A stretch of 64,000 nt of DNA from Prostheceraeus crozeri (GCA_907163375.1 CAJQUW010007250.1:62001-126000), one strand, 5' to 3'; shown: positions 23,520 through 35,513, numbered from the stretch's first letter. Made by a program: numbers and translations. Notes: generated by a model not told the origin, from the sequence alone.

Positions 23520-24042
23520 CACAGAATTAAATTGTTAAAGAGTATCACTTTGCTAGAAGTGCAAACTGATTCAAAACGACGGCACATGCAGGAACTTACT
23601 GAGTGGGCAGAAAGAAATTTTTAATACCTTACAGAGATAGGAAAAATAGTCGTGCGTCGCTTGCGGATTGCTCTGAAGTCCTTCAAAATGCTCCGATCGC
23701 CACGATTCCTTCAGATTCGAAGAATTCAGATCATTGCGCAGAAGTTTTCTCGATAATGTTGGGCCATCCGATCATTATTAAAAAAAGTTAACAGGCGCAC
23801 GAAAAAACGTTCACAAACTTCTCTGTGCAACTTGACATCGACTGCGTCTCTTTGCTGTGTGATCCGGTTGATAAGTCACTGAAACTTCGCGCACAATTTG
23901 GCGTGCTTAATGTTGAACTGGCTGCTCATTGTTCTATTGCTATGGCATTATGTCAGCAGACTGTGCCATTTCATTAACGTTACATGTTCCAATGTTTTCT
24001 TTCTAGTCAGACAGAAGAAGAGACTACCTGTCTAATTCTGTG
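23520..24042 (+). mobile_element. Nonautonomous hAT-type element, copy 1 (523 bp)
   Basis: The left end CACAGAATTAAATTG and right end ...CTAATTCTGTG form an exact 10-bp terminal inverted repeat (CACAGAATTA). Both ends are flanked by the same 8-bp target duplication GCTCCAAC (23512-23519 and 24043-24050). 8-bp duplications with CA-starting short TIRs are the hAT hallmark. The first ~280 bp match the element at 50452-51060 in the same orientation. It carries no transposase. Confidence 0.88.
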
Positions 24043-24370
24043 GCTCCAACTGACATTTGATTTTGGTAAATATCCATGTCTATTTCAGCGAATTTACATT
24101 AAGATGGGTGATTACCAGTGTGTCAACGGCGCTAATCAGAGCAAGAACAGCCAATTTTGCGCAACAACAACAGCTATTCTTTGTCGACAACTGTCAGTTA
24201 TAAGTCAAACGTGGAATTATTCAATATCGCTTGATTGTAGTTATTTAATGGTAATTCTTTAATGTAAAAGCCGTTGATTACTTGACATCAACAGACACAA
24301 TCTCTTTTTTTAACTGTCAGATGTCTATGCGCCTACATGCATGTCGGTGCTGTTCAATCTACAGTCATCT

Positions 24371-24489
24371 GGGGCGACCGCACAGAAACACTGTTAAGTT
24401 AAAAAAATCTCTTACAGAATGATTCACCCATTGAAATTACCTTGCCAATAAAAACTCACTATCTAACTCTGTTTCTGTGCAGTCGCCCC
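24371..24489. repeat. 119-bp MITE, family 'GGGGCGACCG', copy 2
   Basis: It starts GGGGCGACCGCACAGAAACA and ends CTGTTTCTGTGCAGTCGCCCC. The centre is shared with copy 1 at 11183-11300. Confidence 0.85.
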
Positions 24490-27400
24490 TGGCAACTGTT
24501 CTTTATTGCTTAAACAAGAAATAAATTACCGCAGTTTTATAAATTACTTGCAAAACGGCTAACGCAGAACAGTGTACAAAATCATGTTACAGAACTCTCG
24601 ATTAATCACCCGTTCTGTAACCTACAATTGCAGAAATCGCTCGTGGCAGCGAGTCCGCGAACCTCAACGGTCATAACAGGCAGCCCTGTCGAGTGAAATG
24701 TACTTATCTTTAACTCAATTTTCCTCCGTGATAAATTCGTCAAGTGGAGATATTATCCACACCGTTCGACTCCTCATGATCTAAATTTGCTGGATGTGTA
24801 CGTTTAATGCGGTGTCCATGTTCTTATTCGTTAGAATTCAGGCTTGAATCTGCATTACGTTCAATGGAAAATTGATCTTGCCCCCTTGAGACTAGTTCTG
24901 GTTGTGAACATTTGTACTGAGGAAAGTCATCTCTAGACCCAAACACGCCGGCAATTTATCTCTGTGGTTCGCGTGACTAATTGCGGCCGGTGGCGTGGGC
25001 AGCCAGTTCACCATGTTTGGTTTGTTCAATGCTAAAATGTGTTTTGATCGAATATCGATTGACCCACTCCTGTGGTAGTGGACATGATAAATAATAACGT
25101 AGTACCAGACTTGTGCCATTCGCCCTTGAAACTGTCCTGTCCATCAGGTAGCTCTTTCTTAAACACTCTTAATCATTTTTTTTATTATATTAACTTATTT
25201 AAACGCTATTTCCCTTATACTGAATATCGAGTTTGAATGTAGTTCGAACGTTAATGCTCAACAAATACACAAATATTTCTTGCTAAGCTCTCGCTACATC
25301 CTTTTCAATGATTCGGCGGTCGTCTATATGCTATCAAACTGCGTGATGAAACGCACATCATTTTTCAACTCTCACTTCTTAAATCAATATTTGATAACGG
25401 TCTGGTATTTCCATAGCATTTTAAATTTGACACTGTCCACAAGGATTCATGAATCAGACGAATTGTGTTAATTATTCATAGGTTTTCTTGCACAAAGCAG
25501 CAGGTGAGTTATGTAATCCGTGGATGTTTTAGTCGTTTTATGTAGTTGAATGTCTTTCCCGTTGATATCTATTATGCATAAGCATGTGTTCACTTTATTG
25601 GGGCATAAAGGTTCAGGCTAGTGTTTTTTCGTATTAGATTTTTAATTTTCGTTTTCGAGTTTGTTTTGTTTTGATCATGACTTTTTGCTTTCGTTTCTTA
25701 GTATTTCATTATTCTTTGATAACGGAAAATGGTTCAAAGTTCTTAAAAATCACTTTCACTTGTTAGATTAATAGTTCACAAATTTTATATACAATAATTT
25801 TTTCATTTTTAACTTTATCACCTCATTTTCAGGCAAAGAAGCAATTGAAACTATAAAAAAGACAAAAGCTTTTCGGCAAAATTTACGCTCTCTTCAATAT
25901 TATTAGATGTTGGAATGAACAACAAAGATAACAATTACAAAATTCAATGACAGTCATATAGCGTGGTATATAATTGGGAGTATAATTGTAGTTGTCAAAA
26001 GTTTCAAGTTTTTTGCAATTCTATTAGCAACAACAAATGAGTAGAGAGAATGGTTCAGCAAATGATGAAAAATCATCTTTTATTATGCATTAACTTCTTA
26101 AATGGCATTTTTTGCAAAGCTAATCTATCGACTTATTTTCTAATTTAGACTCTAAATCAATTTCGAATATTCAAGGTGAACAATAATAGATTTTTCTTAA
26201 TAGTTCTTTCCTTTCTATGCAGTTTGTTTAATGTAAAATGCATAGTGGCAGATTTTCAATTTTCTTAGTTGCAATTTATTGAAGATGAGAGCATGTGAAA
26301 AATAGGCTCTCGCGACATCTATGAGCAAATACTGACATAGACCCGACGATCGATTTCGAGCACTTGAAGCTTATAGTGAGAAGGCGCAAGACGCCGAAGA
26401 CACTGTCAATTTTACCTGTAATCCTATTTTGTGAATTTTTTATCAATATGTGATTTATCGAGCGAATAACTCTTAGCATTTTTGAACCAACGATGATGAA
26501 CGATAGGAATCTCAATTTCCGATTTCTGAAATATGCTAATGCTTAAAACCTAGCTAAATTACCAGAGCCTTTTCCGAAGCACAGTTATATTGTCATTAGC
26601 ATGTATATATTTTGATTGATGGTGTTAATATATCTGCAAAGTTACAAGTCCTGTGTTCTTTGTGCGGATGAAAATTTGAGACAAAATTTATGCAACACTT
26701 TAACAACATGGGCCATGGCATGGTCTATTCTAACCTTATCTGAACTATTCAATTTATGCAGAATTTCAATATGTTCTAGAAGGTTGCTTTGAAATAGATC
26801 TCTGATAAATCGAGACAGTAAGGAAGCGGCAGAATATGATGTTTATGGGTCGAATAATGACTCCCTTTTCTCATTGCATCTGCTGCATCAATTTTTCTTC
26901 CTGTTTCACCAATTTTCGAAGGCAATGCAACTCACTAATTTCTCGAAATCAAATCACGAATCCGTTTATTGAAGAAAACGGCCAATCTCACGATGATAAA
27001 TCGATTGCTCACTGAATTCAGGTGAATATTTTCCAATAATTAGACGATTGGTGTGTTTCGCATGCAGTGATTATGAAAGAATTGCCTCCCCTACTGCGAC
27101 CCTGAAATCGCTAGGATGTTCGAGGTAATTTGTCGACCAAATGTCAAGTCTGACATGCGATATCAATTCTCTGACGAAAATCATCACCCAGTTTCTCTAT
27201 TCAGAAATGCATCTCTCAGCGATGAGACTGATGGACGCTCTATCTTGTGCGGAATTTGTTTATGATCTAATTCCTTGTATTCATAGAAAACAGTGCCAGG
27301 TAAACTTGTCTTTTGAAGCCAATCGATCAGGAAGTAAAGGGCAGCGGCTGAAGAAATCAACTTAGAGAATAATTTTCCAAATTTGCAAGATAATATTTCA

Positions 27401-27634
27401 CAGTAACCGAATTTGTTTCATTTTAATTGAAGAGAATCAAATTAATCTTTCGAAGCATTTTGACATTCAATTAAAATGCTATCGAAATATTTCTTTGCAA
27501 ATTCAATTAATATTGCTAGAAATGGAATTTCTTTCGTTGCATTTCTTTGTTACACGTTTCCTATTTGTGGGATTTTAATTCATTCGCAAACTTTTGATTC
27601 AATTAATTGTTAAACAATCTTTGTCATGTTTCAG
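24490..27634. other. Long intron stretch with little structure
   Basis: Very AT-rich. Noted only: a CAG/GTGAGT donor at 25502-25509 without a usable acceptor, a 31-codon acceptor/donor-bounded segment at 27206-27300 that is not in phase 0, and a hairpin at 27418-27477 (CATTTTAATTGAA ... TTCAATTAAAATG). Confidence 0.4.
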
Positions 27635-27676
27635 TGGGAGGTAGCTGGTGAAAATCAGGTTTATAATCTGAAAAAT
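27635..27676 (+). CDS. Candidate 42-nt exon of the coiled-coil gene
   Basis: The acceptor CATGTTTCAG and donor AAT/GTAGGT bound 42 nt, open in phase 0, encoding WEVAGENQVYNLKN. It keeps frame with the exons at 22015 and 31239. An earlier weaker donor (CAG/GTTTAT) would give 8 codons, also in phase 0. No transcript evidence. Confidence 0.42.
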
Positions 27677-28884
27677 GTAGGTAATCAATTTATCTTTCAA
27701 ATAAATGAAAGCGCGTTAATCAATGACTTAAATGTTAAAATCAAAATTTTATAATATTGACTCAAACGTGACATCAAATTGAATTTTCACATACTTGTAG
27801 ATCAATTAAGAGAGCAGTTTGAGATAAAACAAAGCGTTATTTATTTAGCGTTTCTGCTCCCTAGTTGGGGCTCGGACGTAACTCAACTATAATACTGCAG
27901 TGTTCCATTTTGCTGTGATGCCTTTTGTCCGGATACTCGTCCTGCCGACTTCCAATTACACCCTCGGAGCTCAACCACTCGCTTAAAAGTTCCAAAAAGA
28001 CAGGTACTCAACCACCTCCGTGCCTCGGAGACCACACATGTTGCTATGACCACGACATTACATGAAATTTTCAATTCATAAAATAAGAGGAGACCAAATG
28101 CATTGCCTCAATGCTTAATTAATACTTCAACTCCCATATGAAACATCACAAACATCACAAGTCAATGGATTGATTCTATTAGTTATCTATTATGTAATTC
28201 AATTTGATTGGGAAACTTTTTACCTTATGGTCGAAAATTGAATCCACTTTATATTTGCTCATTTGAATTGCTATGTTTATACTTTATAGAATTTAATCAA
28301 GAAATCAATGTGCAAGCAAAACTAACCGGAGAAGTTGACTTCGGTTACTGAGAAACAATTGCATAAATAAAATTTCGATCATTGCAGTTTTTCTGCATGA
28401 AATTGTTTGTTTAACGTAATTTTCGTCATCTTTTATGACAAATTTTAAACCAATGGCTTTCAAGACGATCTCTAACTATTATTTACTCTGCCATGGAAAT
28501 GTTTCAAGCCGATTAGTACATGCAGTTGACTTTGTAGCTTCCCCAATCAAAAGTTGCAGATTCTTGTTTGTGTTGTTAAACTTCCGAGTAGCCGGTTTTC
28601 CGAGAATTATTCTGGTTGTTAACGTTCTAACACATTCATTTACTTGTCTTTCTTTCAAAATTAATGAATGATTGTTTCCTAGAATACTTCGAAGACGAAT
28701 TTCAAACAACTCAAATTTCAGAATATGTTTTGCTCATGTCTGATATTAACAATCTCACTTTTATAATTGATGCAATTTTTGGTCTTTTATAATTCGTTGA
28801 TTTGACGGTTGATATTGTAACTGCCCATCCACCGACTGTTTCCAAATTCTTGAACTAATAGCTCTTGTCATTCTATCATGTGTT

Positions 28885-28960
28885 GATGGCTCCTTGGCAA
28901 GCCATTAGTCTACACAGTCAAATGTGAGTGGTTCAAATCCACCAAAACTCGCTGTTATTG
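28885..28960 (+). repeat. tRNA-like SINE head, degraded
   Basis: The T-arm-like GTGGTTCAAATCCACC (B box) is clear and the 5' half (TGGCTCCTTGGCAAGCC) is poor. No functional tRNA. Confidence 0.45.
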
Positions 28961-29019
28961 TACGTCTATGACATTACTGTGTAACCGCATTAAATCAGAT
29001 GTTATGTTCATACTTAACC

Positions 29020-29215
29020 GTGTGGTCTGCGGCACAGTGGTTAAATGCTTGGCCTAGCGATCTTACGGTCCAGAGGTCAAGCCCCAAAAGTGTCATTTGC
29101 AGTCATCAGGAAGGGCATCCGGACTTAAGGATCACAACGCTCCAGAGCAGTGTTACCACTCGCAGCAATAATTATTGCCTGGCAATATATTCATAATTTG
29201 TGGCAATATGCAATA
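29020..29215 (+). repeat. tRNA-derived SINE
   Basis: The tRNA-like head has CAGTGGTTAAATGCTTGG (A box), GAGGTCAAGCCCC (degenerate B box), then a conserved centre GAAGGGCATCCGG, and the tail CTCCAGAGCAGTGTTACC and CAATAATTATTGCC. The tail recurs on the minus strand at 31030-31140, and the centre recurs at 6735-7030. Confidence 0.7.
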
Positions 29216-29454
29216 ATAATCAGATAGTTCATCATGGTTGGCAATATTTTTCATATTCAAAACAATGGCGATATTATGATTTGATGTGCATGTTTTTGAG
29301 ATAATTAAATAGGTCTATGAAAAGAATGACACGAGTTATTCTAATAGCTAAACAAGACCTGTTATTTACAATACTTGATCGCTAGTCTCTGAGTTTGTAC
29401 CACATCACTACGTACAGTCATGATTGACCTCTATCTATAGATACCTTTACACTA

Positions 29455-29640
29455 CACCTTTTCCATTTTTATTTCAGATAATTCCAAAACAATTTCAGAT
29501 CTTTCCAAATGAATTTCAGATATCTTCAAAGTTGAGCTTCTGAAAGATATCTGGAATTCAATTGGAGAAATCTGAAATCCATCTTCAAATGTCTGAAATT
29601 CATTTGGAAATATATGAAATAGACATGGAGAGGGTGTATT
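29455..29640. repeat. Short imperfect repeats of TTTCAGAT/TTCCAAATGAA, direct and inverted
   Basis: TTCCAAATGAATTTCAGAT and near copies recur on the + strand at 29460-29530 and inverted at 29540-29625 (ATCTGAAAT, TTCATTTGGAAA). The whole block can fold back. Origin unknown. Confidence 0.55.
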
Positions 29641-29715
29641 ATCTTCTGAGTGCCTCACGACCTACATCGCATGCATTATGTTCACTCCTGTTTCCCCTTA
29701 CGTGTTGATGAATAA

Positions 29716-29818
29716 TGACTAGTGTGTACAATCCCGAAGCAAAATATCAATCCCGGGATTACGATCCCGAAACTTTTCTCAATCCCGGGATATCTCGGGA
29801 TTGATGAAACACTGTTAA
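29716..29818. repeat. Palindromic hAT-type terminus built from CAATCCCGGGATTG
   Basis: The left edge TAGTGTGTACAATCCCGAAGC mirrors the right edge (minus strand CAGTGTTTCATCAATCCCGA). CCCGGGAT palindromes fill the centre. It may be the 3' terminal region of the hAT whose transposase remnant follows at 30130-30750, or a ~100-bp MITE. Flanking duplication not seen. Confidence 0.5.
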
Positions 29819-30129
29819 ATTTCGATTCATGCAGATTGCGGTTTCTGTCTACGATTTTGTCTTTGTATACGTTAGTATTGATTAAATAGGTGTACCGACT
29901 GAAATAAAAACTGATAATGAGTTGTAATATTGTAATTTCTAAATCATTTTTTTGTGATGTCGAAGCACCTCATGAAAGTCACGTTCACATTATGCGAGAT
30001 GAGACATTTATAAAAAATAAGCTTTCACGTGTCATGTACACTTGTACAAAATTCTCTTGTTCATTTCATTTCAATATTGTTTACATGATCAAGAGAGGTG
30101 ATTTGAAGAACAACAAAATAATAGTGCGT

Positions 30130-30750
30130 GTAGGTTTCCTAACCGAAACTCTAGCGACGCTATACTTGCATGAATGTCTGTTTGAAATGCCATTGCAAAA
30201 TGCACATGTCATTCAAGGTGTGATCGCTGATGCGATTTCTGAATTTCGAAGCAAAGGTCCCAGCGACGTTGAAGGCATGCTCGCAATCCACGCTAGCTGG
30301 TGGCACAGAACGAAGTCATCCAGCCAGAAATGATAAGAGCTTGCCTCGGACCTTGGTTGTAAGGTAACGACCCAATTCCTTTCACACGACGATGTCCACG
30401 GAGGAGGGCTCATTTAGTGAACGACTTGTTGACTTCGAATCAAGGAAGCTGTGCAGCTCCTCGACCAATGTTGATGCAGTCGCAGATTCTGTCTCAGTCG
30501 TAATGCAGTTTTGTTCCGAGTTTGAAGAGCCGGAGATCAAGTCGAGAGTAAACTTGGTGCGCGTGACTAGTAGTGTAAGGATAAGCAGAAACGCTGTGAA
30601 AGTCCCCATACTCAATGAAGATGATGTCTCCCCCGTGTCGAATCGCGTGCAGTCCACACGATTTCTTTTGCTTGTGATATAAATATTTTTGCAATTCATT
30701 CCACAAGTCTTCTTTTTTGATGAAAATTATTAGTTCATGTATCGATTCCA
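30130..30750 (-). pseudogene. hAT transposase C-terminal (dimerisation) region, decayed
   Basis: Minus strand gives KELGRYLTTKVRGKLLSFLA, a stop, then SVPPASVDCEHAFNVAGTFA and KFRNRISDHTLND. This fits the hAT C-terminal dimerisation pattern (P-x-S-x-x-x-E-x-x-F-S/N-x-A-G then R-N-R-L/I). Upstream frames to about 30750 (LWNELQKYL, LVEELHSFLD) look like broken continuation of the same protein. Frames overlap on both strands but none is longer than 138 codons. An apparent signal-peptide-like start in one minus frame is probably a by-product of the frameshifts. Confidence 0.65.
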
Positions 30751-31029
30751 TGAAAACAATGTTTTTTGCAATTCAATTCAAAATCAGCCTACGCTGTAAG
30801 CTTATTAGCATCTGGAGATAGCCTCCTATGATTGTTAAGGTTTTCACGTTCATGGTCAGTTGTTTTTGGGAAACGTTCGTGCTTCTGTGTGTTTTTGTTG
30901 TTCGCACGTTCACCTGTTAAAGTATCGGGTACCGTAGTTCGTGTATCCAACATACAATTATTTTCCTGTAATTCATAACTTCTTCTGACTGCTCATGTAC
31001 TTGTAGACGCTTTCCCAAGAACATATTTT

Positions 31030-31140
31030 GGCACTATTTTTGTCAACTGGCAATAATAATCTTATTAGGTGGAGTGGCAACACTGCTCCAGAGTAAAGTC
31101 TGACTATGTCAGCACGTCCAAGCCCCAGTATGGGAAAGTA
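31030..31140 (-). repeat. SINE tail, same family as 29020-29215
   Basis: Minus strand CTGGAGCAGTGTTGCCACTC and ATTATTATTGCC match the tail of the 29-kb copy. The head is not preserved. Confidence 0.5.
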
Positions 31141-31238
31141 ATGACGTTCAACCATCATTTTTATGCTCGCACTTCACATATTTCCGATCATGTCTTGATT
31201 ATATTCTTTTACTTGAAAGTGTGATTCCATCCACACAG

Positions 31239-31433
31239 AGCCAATTTGGAACGGCCCGAGAAGAAAGGATAATTGTGGAAGAAGAACAGGAGGCGGTACC
31301 GGAGCCTGTCGAAGACGAAGTGGATGGTGAGAATGCATCTCTCGAACACCCCGAACCTGTCGAGGAAAACATTGAGAGTGAAGAAACCGAGTCCGCTTCT
31401 GCAGAACAAAGTCATGATGACCTACAAACACAG
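31239..31433 (+). CDS. Coiled-coil gene exon, acidic segment
   Basis: The acceptor CATCCACACAG and consensus donor CAG/GTAAGA bound 195 nt (65 codons), open in phase 0 at both ends. The product is extremely acidic: REERIIVEEEQEAVPEPVED, then repeated EPVE motifs (EHPEPVEENIESEETES), ending SHDDLQTQ. This suggests a disordered charged linker between helices rather than an enzyme domain. The exon ends LQTQ and the next strong exon starts LQTS. Acceptor choice could move by 2 nt (CAGAG) but only the CAG site keeps phase. Confidence 0.85.
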
Positions 31434-31464
31434 GTAAGATTAGAACGATCATTGTACTGACATC

Positions 31465-31535
31465 AGCGCCATGGCCTTGTGGTAGAATAGATGATAATTC
31501 CCGTGCTGGGAACGCTATTTCTCAGATGGGATCCG
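31465..31535 (+). repeat. tRNA-like SINE head (partial)
   Basis: GCGCCATGGCCTTGTGGTAGA matches the head of the SINE at 34615 (GCGCCGTGGCCTTGTGGTAGA). The rest diverges quickly. Confidence 0.55.
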
Positions 31536-32519
31536 AAAATAGTCTGTTTTCTAGTAACGTTGAATTATAACAAAAATATGAGGGTGGTGGACAGAGGATG
31601 AAGCTTAAAGCATCAGAAACTTTTTGATAATGTAGACAGTTAGACATGGTTAATTCCCAAATCCTTTCCGATTTCTCAAAATCCTCTGTGTTTTCTTGAC
31701 TAAAACTCTGTCGCATCAAATTCTCTTTTGCACTGTGTCTGCAAAGTTTTGAATTGTTGTCTTTTTTTTATCAAGCAAGCATTTTATCTTATGACAGTTA
31801 AATTTTTTGCAGAAATTCTCTTTTGCACAACCTATCTATTTTGGAGATGATTTACTTGAGATGACATGGAATTTGCGATGAGAGGCATATTTGAATGCTT
31901 ACACATTTTTTCATTTAGTTGACAAAATTTTGAAATTTTGGCTTTCATTTTATTCAAGCTGCAAATTAGTGCGGTCATATAATAAACTAATTAGATGACT
32001 ATGTATAACAGAGGTTCGTTGCCGGTAGTAAAGTTTTAAGAAAAAAGGTTATGACAAATATAAATTCAAAATTTAAAGACAGCAACATACGACGGTGTTT
32101 TTTCCGCAGTATAAGGGAAGCTCAGACAGTCTCTTGAGATATTTGTTAATTACTCTGAACGGTCGACACTGACATGATTCGACTTTTACAGCAAATAATT
32201 TATAGAAATTTAGCTTCTGTGCGGTGAAAGGAGGTTGGTACCTTGTGAGTCTTTTTAAAAAACGTTGTTTTATATTTTCATAGACGTCTTAGTGCATATT
32301 GATAGCAATTAATGTGATTTTTATCGTCATAGTAATCAACTTTATCGTCACAATTGTAGATGGAACACGTATTATCTTCTAAATCCTTTCATCTCCAAAA
32401 ACAGATGTTACATGTTTTCTACTAGTAAAAGGCGATTTGATGAATGACCATCACTTACAGCATTTTCACCTGGGAACAAGTATAAAAGGAACTTGAGGCA
32501 ATTTCTAAAGCTTTTTTAT
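31536..32519. other. Intron sequence, nothing recognised
   Basis: AT-rich, no motif-bearing frame. Confidence 0.35.
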
Positions 32520-32660
32520 TGCTGGCCGGATAGCTCAGTACGGTAAGGGCCAAGCATCGGCAACGAGTGGCAGACTGTCCAGGGTTCGAGGTTTTTCTCC
32601 TCGTGAAGTGTGAGAATTTTTAAAGTGTCTGGATGATTGCGAACACACTTGACAGTACAT
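32520..32660 (+). repeat. tRNA-derived SINE, GGATAGCTCAG type
   Basis: GCCGGATAGCTCAGTACGG (A box) and GTCCAGGGTTCGAGG (B box) are spaced as in a long-variable-arm tRNA. The arrangement resembles the copies at 39428 (+) and 41390-41530 (-). Confidence 0.6.
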
Positions 32661-32910
32661 AATTAAGACGAAAAGTAATGATCGATGGATATTAAATCAA
32701 AAGTTATCAGCAAGTGTAGTTGAAAACTAACTGTCGAATATAAGAGGAGCTACATAAAACAGCTGGTGTGGCTGAAATGTGAGTGTCTAACATAAGGGGA
32801 ACTACAGTGAAAATTCGATCATGATGAAACTATGTACGATCACGTGTGAGGATTATTTCAGCCAGTGAAATATGTGAACATGTGACACTGTGGTTACATT
32901 CTGCTTGCAG

Positions 32911-32988
32911 AGGGAGCGATTGGCGGTGCAAGATAATTTACGATACAACTGCAACCTGACTTGGCTGCGCGCCCATCAATTGATACAT
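32911..32988 (+). CDS. Candidate 78-nt exon of the coiled-coil gene
   Basis: A good acceptor (TTCTGCTTGCAG) opens a phase-0 frame RERLAVQDNLRYNCNLTWLR then AHQLIH, bounded by a weak donor CAT/GTGATG after exactly 26 codons. The helical, charged content suits the gene. The weak donor is the main doubt. Confidence 0.38.
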
Positions 32989-34614
32989 GTGATGCAATCT
33001 ACTGTTTTTACCATCTGAGAAACTCAGTCATGCGTTCTCCGTATGTCGCTGCCACTGACGTATTCAAAGGGACCCCGTTTTCGTGGATTAGTAGTAGGCT
33101 GATGGTTGAAATTCTATACTTGACCTGACATTCTCAAAGATGTTCCTCTTAATTACTAATCTGACATAAATATGTACAAAGTCGAGCTCCAATCATGCCT
33201 GAAATTTTAGCCTTTATCTGAAAAATTGTGTAAATTTTCTCTTTTGACAGTTTTTTGGTTAAATAGTCAATGAAAGTAGAGGAACTATTAGGGCAATCGT
33301 CGTTAAATATTCATTTGGTTCACATCGTTTATTCACTGAATATTACAAATATTACAAATATTTCTTAGAGGTATATTTACTAAGATTTGCTACAGATTAA
33401 TTCACTGAAAGCTTACGAAAACTGGCCCGATGTGATACTTCCAGTCCGGTTCCGCTTTCTGCGACTTCCAATGACATTCGGACTAGGATTTACAAGTGCT
33501 ACAAATTGCATCACTGAATAGATTAAAAAATGCAGATTTATTTGTGCATGTTGTATCAAAATTGTTTGAAAATTGTTTATTTTTCATGATAGCATAGATA
33601 AATAGATCTCCGATTTAACTAGCATTGTCCAGAACCATAATGTCATAATTATCATTATATTTGATAGATATTGTAAACATACAAGTATTCAAGAGATCAG
33701 GACAAAGCTTATACCTACTTGACCGAAAATCTAAGTTCAATTTTTTAATTGTCGTTTCAGTTAGTTCTTATTTATGATCTTTAAAAGAGATAGTCACAAC
33801 TAACTGATTGCACAATCAATAAATCCTAATCATAGCTCTCGAAACTCGACCACAAGACCTGAAGATTGCACGGCCAAGGCATCAGCATTGTGTCACGGAG
33901 ATCACAAGGTTGTTAGACTCTTTCCTTGTAGAAATCTTCGAAACTTGTGCTTTATCGTGAAGTGAATTGAACTAACATGTAACCTTGCCATCAGATTATA
34001 TGTTTGTCCATGATTTGATTCTGATTTCTAAATGTAATCTTCTACTCTACTTTTATGCCAACACTAGTGCTAGATAAAGTTCCGAATTCGTCAGTCACAC
34101 GTAGGCAGTCAGAGAAAGGAAAATATTGTCATGCTTGTCCATTTTCAGTGTCATTCAATGCCCGTCGCAGCCGCAGTATGAGAAGTACTGCGATTATTAA
34201 GTGTCAAAGAATCTATGCAAAGAACCAACTTGATTGTGTAATGACTTCTATAAATAGGCCATGAAAAGAATCAGTTTTCTGCGTTGTTGCTGAAGAGAGA
34301 TGTCATTTTGAGGATGAAGGTGAACTTTCAACACGATCTATCCCTTCTTATGTAGAAAGTGTCACCGTAGCTATTGTTGCTACTTCAGAGCGTGTGTGAA
34401 CGATGACCTCTCATAAGCTAAGTACACCTCGTAGTTTCTAACATAGGAATATAAAATATACTGCCTGCTACAAAATGCGTTCTGACCGAGAATATTTTGT
34501 TGACTGCGATAATCAACCACGACAAATATCAGACTTGTCAATGAATGTAAAAGGGATAAATTTCAGTCAGAGATTTCATTTGGTTAACATGGACATGACG
34601 GGATGGACATACCT
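32989..34614. other. Intron sequence, nothing recognised
   Basis: Acceptor-like sites at 33757 and 34145 open frames that stop or lack donors. No repeat family was recognised. Confidence 0.35.
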
Positions 34615-34765
34615 AATACTGGCGCCGTGGCCTTGTGGTAGAGTGTTCGCTCTGCCTCCGAGAGACCTTGGTTCAAACCTTGGTCGGGTCAAATCGAGGA
34701 CTTTTAAAATTAGGTACACTCTGCATTCTTGATAAACACTCAGCACAAAAAGAATGAGAGTGTAC
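34615..34765 (+). repeat. tRNA-derived SINE with body
   Basis: The head GCGCCGTGGCCTTGTGGTAGA with GTTCAAACCTTGG (B box) is followed by the body GGTCAAATCGAGGACTTTTA, GGTACACTCTGCATTCTTG, CAGCACAAAAAGAATGAG. The body recurs at 11690-11800 and the head at 31465. Confidence 0.7.
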
Positions 34766-34983
34766 AAATGACAACTCGGTCACATGGAAGAAAGGCTCTG
34801 TGCCTAATGTGCTTCCAAGTATAAACAAACTTCATTTATTAAATATGCGACTCATATTGTGCTCAAAATCAAATTAAGTGTCCGAAAGTTGTGTGCAAGT
34901 TCGACAGCACATTTATCTGTGAATGAATACTTCACGATGAGAATCTGTGTCTTTTATCTGTGTTTTATTCTGTCTCTCTGCAG

Positions 34984-35034
34984 CTACAGACAAGTAACAA
35001 TCGAGTGGTCGAACTGGAAATGAAAACTTCTGAG
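34984..35034 (+). CDS. Coiled-coil gene exon (51 nt)
   Basis: A strong acceptor (TCTGTCTCTCTGCAG) and consensus donor (GAG/GTAAGA) bound 51 nt, open in phase 0, encoding LQTSNNRVVELEMKTSE, a short amphipathic helix fit for a coiled coil. Splice quality is among the best in the window. Confidence 0.78.
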
Positions 35035-35410
35035 GTAAGACATGTCTTATTATTAGTGCTTTCTTCTGAAAGGATGCTGTTACTTTGTGTATGACATTCA
35101 TAAGTCATACATAAATCATGTGTCATCACAATTCTCACTATATTTAGTTTATCGCGGTAAGATTCACGCACAGAAAAAAATCGTTTCCGTTGTTTCTGTT
35201 GCTTCATCCGATTGTTGAGCAAGCATCTCATATTCGTCGGTCGAGACAGCTCAATATATCAAAGGCAGCGTATCAGGGATGCGGATCATTATAGGCTTAC
35301 CTGAGCCTGATTTTAGTGATCAGTGCTGTATCAAATCAATCATTTTCTATGAAAGTTTGCCAACTTTGCACATTACTTGTTGGTGTGTGCTTCACACGGT
35401 TTTTCTCCAG

Positions 35411-35513
35411 TCTCTACCAGGCAGGAAAATCCCCATCCTTCTCCAAAAATATGAGTACACTTTCGATTTTAATATGCGCTATGGAGGAGCCATCACACAC
35501 GATTAAAGTGAGG
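35411..35513 (+). other. Splice-bounded 103-nt segment with in-frame stop
   Basis: A strong acceptor (GGTTTTTCTCCAG) and strong donor (AGG/GTAAGA) bound 103 nt. Joined in phase 0 to the 34984 exon it would stop at TAA (35504-35506) and shift frame, so it would act as a poison cassette exon if used. It may equally be a decoy. Confidence 0.3.

Noticed and set aside
27206-27300. Exon between TTCTCTATTCAG and CAG/GTAAAC
   Set aside because: The only open frame is phase 2 (starting at ATGCAT), unlike the phase-0 chain. The other phases hit stops early.
29917-30333. 138-codon plus-strand gene
   Set aside because: It is antisense to the hAT transposase remnant over its 3' half and has no motif.
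30382-30699. Secreted protein on the minus strand (hydrophobic start MGTFTAFLLILTLL)
   Set aside because: It lies directly upstream of, and in order with, a frameshifted hAT C-terminal region. More likely broken transposase sequence.
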